64,000 nucleotides of DNA from Plasmodiophora brassicae (Eukaryota > Endomyxa > Phytomyxea > Plasmodiophorida > Plasmodiophoridae): positions 1,104,469-1,168,468 of the forward strand of contig JASFAU010000013.1 of assembly GCA_039704465.1 (NCBI GenBank). Reading direction: 5' to 3'. Positions within the stretch are counted from its first letter, which is position 1, and every line of letters begins with the position of its first letter. The notes under the pieces were generated by a model that did no database searches, was not told the DNA's origin, and saw nothing but the letters and a program-made list of their open reading frames with translations. The translations under genes and the position numbers were made by a program. Below are positions 59,901 to 64,000 of the stretch, in pieces.

Positions 59901-62900
59901 AGTACGTGTGCCGGTTGCCTGTCGATTCGAGACGCGGCTGTTGACAGTTGGTCGGCGGCGGTGACGGCGTCCGCTGAGAACTGCTGTGCATCTGCGTGCT
60001 GTTCGCCGTCGGGAAATTCCATATTGCTCTGAAACCAGGAGCATCGGACAGCATTTCCAACGCCCTTTCAGTACGTGTGCCGGTTGCCTGTCGATTCGAG
60101 ACGCGGCTGTTGACAGTTGGTCGGCGGCGGTGACGGCGTCCGCTGAGAACTGCTGTGCATCTGCGTGCTGTTCGCCGTCGGTAAATTCCATATTGCTCTG
60201 AAACCAGGAGCATCGGACAGCATTTCCAACGCCCTTTCAGTACGTGTGCCGGTTGCCTGTCGATTCGAGACGCGGCTGTTGACAGTTGGTCGGCGGCGGT
60301 GACGGCGTCCGCTGAGAACTGCTGTGCATCTGCGTGCTGTTCGCCTTCGGGAAATTCCATATTGCTCTGAAACCAGGAGCATCGGACAGCATTTCCAACG
60401 CCCTTTCAGTACGTGTGCCGGTTGCCTGTCGATTCGAGACGCGGCTGTTGACAGTTGGTCGGCGGCGGTGACGGCGTCCGCTGAGAACTGCTGTGCATCT
60501 GCGTGCTGTTCGCCGTCGGTAAATTCCATATTGCTCTGAAACCAGGAGCATCGGACAGCATTTCCAACGCCCTTTCAGTACGTGTGCCGGTTGCCTGTCG
60601 ATTCGAGACGCGGCTGTTGACAGTTGGTCGGCGGCGGTGACGGCGTCCGCTGAGAACTGCTGTGCATCTGCGTGCTGTTCGCCTTCGGTAAATTCCATAT
60701 TGCTCTGAAACCAGGAGCATCGGACAGCATTTCCAACGCCCTTTCAGTACGTGTGCCGGTTGCCTGTCGATTCGAGACGCGGCTGTTGACAGTTGGTCGG
60801 CGGCGGTGACGGCGTCCGCTGAGAACTGCTGTGCATCTGCGTGCTGTTCGCCGTCGGGAAATTCCATATTGCTCTGAAACCAGGAGCATCGGACAGCATT
60901 TCCAACGCCCTTTCAGTACGTGTGCCGGTTGCCTGTCGATTCGAGACGCGGCTGTTGACAGTTGGTCGGCGGCGGTGACGGCGTCCGCTGAGAACTGCTG
61001 TGCATCTGCGTGCTGTTCGCCGTCGGTAAATTCCATATTGCTCTGAAACCAGGAGCATCGGACAGCATTTCCAACGCCCTTTCAGTACGTGTGCCGGTTG
61101 CCTGTCGATTCGAGACGCGGCTGTTGACAGTTGGTCGGCGGCGGTGACGGCGTCCGCTGAGAACTGCTGTGCATCTGCGTGCTGTTCGCCTTCGGGAAAT
61201 TCCATATTGCTCTGAAACCAGGAGCATCGGACAGCATTTCCAACGCCCTTTCAGTACGTGTGCCGGTTGCCCTGTCGATTCGAGACGCGGCTGTTGACAG
61301 TTGGTCGGCGGCGGTGACGGCGTCCGCTGAGAACTGCTGTGCATCTGCGTGCTGTTCGCCGTCGGTAAATTCCATATTGCTCTGAAACCAGGAGCATCGG
61401 ACAGCATTTCCAACGCCCTTTCAGTACGTGTGCCGGTTGCCTGTCGATTCGAGACGCGGCTGTTGACAGTTGGTCGGCGGCGGTGACGGCGTCCGCTGAG
61501 AACTGCTGTGCATCTGCGTGCTGTTCGCCGTCGGGAAATTCCATATTGCTCTGAAACCAGGAGCATCGGACAGCATTTCAAACGCCCTTTCAGTACGTGT
61601 GCCGGTTGCCTGTCGATTCGAGACGCGGCTGTTGACAGTTGGTCGGCGGCGGTGACGGCGTCCGCTGAGAACTGCTGTGCATCTGCGTGCTGTTCGCCGT
61701 CGGGAAATTCCATATTGCTCTGAAACAAGGAGCATCGGACAGCATTTCCAACGCCCTTTCAGTACGTGTGCCGGTTGTTGTGTCGATTCGAAACGCGGCT
61801 GTTGACAGTTGGTCGGCGGCGGTGACGGCGTCCGCTGAGAACTGCTGTGCATCTGCGTGCTGTTCGCCGTCGGGAAATTCCATATTGCTCTGAAACCAGG
61901 AGCATCGGACAGCATTTCCAACGCCCTTTCAGTACGTGTGCCGGTTGCCTGTCGATTCGAGACGCGGCTGTTGACAGTTGGTCGGCGGCGGTGACGGCGT
62001 CCGCTGAGAACTGCTGTGCATCTGCGTGCTGTTCGCCGTCGGTAAATTCCATATTGCTCTGAAACCAGGAGCATCGGACAGCATTTCCAACGCCCTTTCA
62101 GTACGTGTGCCGGTTGCCTGTCGATTCGAGACGCGGCTGTTGACAGTTGGTCGGCGGCGGTGACGGCGTCCGCTGAGAACTGCTGTGCATCTGCGTGCTG
62201 TTCGCCTTCGGGAAATTCCATATTGCTCTGAAACCAGGAGCATCGGACAGCATTTCCAACGCCCTTTCAGTACGTGTGCCGGTTGCCTGTCGATTCGAGA
62301 CGCGGCTGTTGACAGTTGGTCGGCGGCGGTGACGGCGTCCGCTGAGAACTGCTGTGCATCTGCGTGCTGTTCGCCTTCGGGAAATTCCATATTGCTCTGA
62401 AACCAGGAGCATCGGACAGCATTTCCAACGCCCTTTCAGTACGTGTGCCGGTTGCCTGTCGATTCGAGACGCGGCTGTTGACAGTTGGTCGGCGGCGGTG
62501 ACGGCGTCCGCTGAGAACTGCTGTGCATCTGCGTGCTGTTCGCCTTCGGGAAATTCCATATTGCTCTGAAACCAGGAGCATCGGACAGCATTTCCAACGC
62601 CCTTTCAGTACGTGTGCCGGTTGCCTGTCGATTCGAGACGCGGCTGTTGACAGTTGGTCGGCGGCGGTGACGGCGTCCGCTGAGAACTGCTGTGCATCTG
62701 CGTGCTGTTCGCCGTCGGTAAATTCCATATTGCTCTGAAACCAGGAGCATCGGACAGCATTTCCAACGCCCTTTCAGTACAGTACGTGTGCCGGTTGCCT
62801 CGTCGATTCGAGACGCGGCTGTTGACAGTTGGTCGGCGGCGGTGACGGCGTCCGCTGAGAACTGCTGTGCATCTGCGTGCTGTTCGCCGTCGGGAAATTC

Positions 62901-63829
62901 CATATTGCTCTGAAACCAGGAGCATCGGACAGCATTTCAAACGCCCTTTCAGTACGTGTGCCGGTTGCCTGTCGATTCGAGACGCGGCTGTTGACAGTTG
63001 GTCGGCGGCGGTGACGGCGTCCGCTGAGAACTGCTGTGCATCTGCGTGCTGTTCGCCGTCGGGAAATTCCATATTGCTCTGAAACAAGGAGCATCGGACA
63101 GCATTTCCAACGCCCTTTCAGTACGTGTGCCGGTTGCCTGTCGATTCGAAACGCGGCTGTTGACAGTTGGTCGGCGGCGGTGACGGCGTCCGCTGAGAAC
63201 TGCTGTGCATCTGCGTGCTGTTCGCCTTCGGTAAATTCCATATTGCTCTGAAACCAGGAACATCGGACAGCATTTCCAACGCCCTTTCAGTACGTGTGCC
63301 GGTTGCCTGTCGATTCGAGACGCGGCTGTTGACAGTTGGTCGGCGGCGGTGACGGCGTCCGCTGAGAACTGCTGTGCATCTGCGTGCTGTTCGCCTTCGG
63401 GAAATTCCATATTGCTCTGAAACCAGGAGCATCGGACAGCATTTCCAACGCCCTTTCAGTACGTGTGCCGGTTGCCTGTCGATTCGAGACGCGGCTGTTG
63501 ACAGTTGGTCGGCGGCGGTGACGGCGTCCGCTGAGAACTGCTGTGCATCTGCGTGCTGTTCGCCTTCGGGAAATTCCATATTGCTCTGAAACCAGGAGCA
63601 TCGGACAGCATTTCCAACGCCCTTTCAGTACGTGTGCCGGTTGCCTGTCGATTCGAGACGCGGCTGTTGACAGTTGGTCGGCGGCGGTGACGGCGTCCGC
63701 TGAGAACTGCTGTGCATCTGCGTGCTGTTCGCCGTCGGTAAATTCCATATTGCTCTGAAACCAGGAGCATCGGACAGCATTTCCAACGCCCTTTCAGTAC
63801 GTGTGCCGGTTGCCTGTCGATTCGAGACG
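44926..63829 (+). repeat. 169-bp satellite, array 3 (about 112 units)
   Basis: This uninterrupted head-to-tail satellite runs to the telomere. A marked trio of adjacent units recurs about ten times: a unit with TTTCAAACG, then one with AAACAAGG and GATTCGAAACG, then one with CAGGAACATC. The AAACAAGG marker sits near 46513, 47696, 48714, 53106, 54119, 55976, 57331, 59188, 61726 and 63085, showing higher-order repeats. Small indels occur near 45275, 48280, 54270, 57272, 58269, 61268, 61777 and 62780. Confidence 0.97.
50231..50291 (+). repeat. Divergent satellite unit segment
   Basis: Within otherwise near-identical units, about 50 bp differ strongly (GTGCACCTGATAGCATTTCTCC in place of the usual AGCATCGGACAGCATTTCCAAC segment). 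This suggests a patch from another satellite subfamily. Confidence 0.85.
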
Positions 63830-64000
63830 CTTAGGGGGTTTTAGGGGGTTTTTTTTAGGGCTTAGGTTTTTAGGTTTTTAGGGCTTAGGTTTTAGGTTTT
63901 AGGGTTTTAGGGTTTTTTTAGGTTTTAGGGTTTTAGGGTTTTTTAGGTTTTAGGTTTTAGGTTTTAGGTTTTAGGTTTTAGGTTTTAGGTTTTAGGTTTT
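63830..64000 (+). repeat. Telomere, TTTTAGG / TTTTAGGG repeats
   Basis: The G-rich strand runs 5' to 3' off the window end, the right orientation for a right chromosome end. The inner 100 bases are irregular (TTAGGGGG, TTTTTTTTAGGG, TTTTTAGG, TTTTAGGG), while the outer part is a regular TTTTAGG heptamer run. The last satellite unit is cut in GATTCGAGACGC and joins the telomere directly with no other sequence between. Confidence 0.95.

Noticed and set aside
36096..63829. More than a hundred 153-codon and 71-codon reading frames in the satellite
   Set aside because: They repeat with the 169-bp unit, occur on both strands and shift frame from unit to unit because 169 is not divisible by 3. They are by-products of the satellite.
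36096..63829. CRISPR array
   Set aside because: The units are contiguous with no unique spacers, the repeat is 169 bp, and the window is eukaryotic.

Overview
The window is the right-hand end of a chromosome from a compact, GC-rich unicellular eukaryote. Genes carry many very short GT-AG introns (mostly 49-67 nt). There are signal-peptide, F-box, leucine-rich-repeat and class C GPCR genes, non-LTR and other reverse-transcriptase relics, and the last 171 bases are a telomere of TTTTAGG / TTTTAGGG repeats running off the 3' end. The telomere type, tiny introns and gene content would fit a rhizarian protist such as a plasmodiophorid, but the sequence alone does not prove this. There are no bacterial operons, ribosome-binding sites or CRISPR arrays. 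Layout: (1) 1-12.1 kb is the gene-rich part. On the minus strand lie the 5' part of a fucosyltransferase-like type II membrane protein, a six-exon DUF268 protein, and a receptor that fuses a 5'-nucleotidase-like ectodomain to a class C seven-transmembrane domain. On the plus strand is a long signal-peptide/F-box/LRR gene in which 22 consecutive LRRs are each encoded by one 69-nt exon, separated by nearly identical introns. (2) 12.1-13.7 kb holds a complete-ended PIF/Harbinger-like element (15-bp inverted repeats, TTA target duplication) that encodes a Myb/SANT-like protein and no transposase. (3) 13.7-32.6 kb is mostly decayed repeat DNA: at least a dozen degenerate copies of one anonymous repeat family, two 5'-truncated LINE copies in the same orientation, a Penelope-like reverse-transcriptase fragment, a foldback palindrome and a pentanucleotide tail. 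(4) 32.6-35.4 kb has two minus-strand multi-exon genes of unknown function; the second is a probable type II membrane protein. (5) 36.1-63.8 kb is a subtelomeric satellite with a 169-bp unit (about 143 copies). It is interrupted twice by copies of a 1.8-kb LTR-flanked (TG...CA, 92-bp LTR, CGTCC target duplication) non-coding element filled with 147-bp tandem repeats. The two copies share one insertion site, so they arose by duplication of satellite plus element. (6) 63.83-64.0 kb is the telomere, joined directly to a truncated satellite unit. The two best-supported biological novelties are the nucleotidase-GPCR fusion, whose enzyme-like domain has lost several metal-site motifs and looks like a sensor, and the one-exon-per-LRR gene with homogenised introns, which appears to be evolving by unequal exchange of exon-intron modules. 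Exon joins were inferred by eye from reading frame, GT-AG borders and family patterns; joins stated as unresolved should be treated as such.
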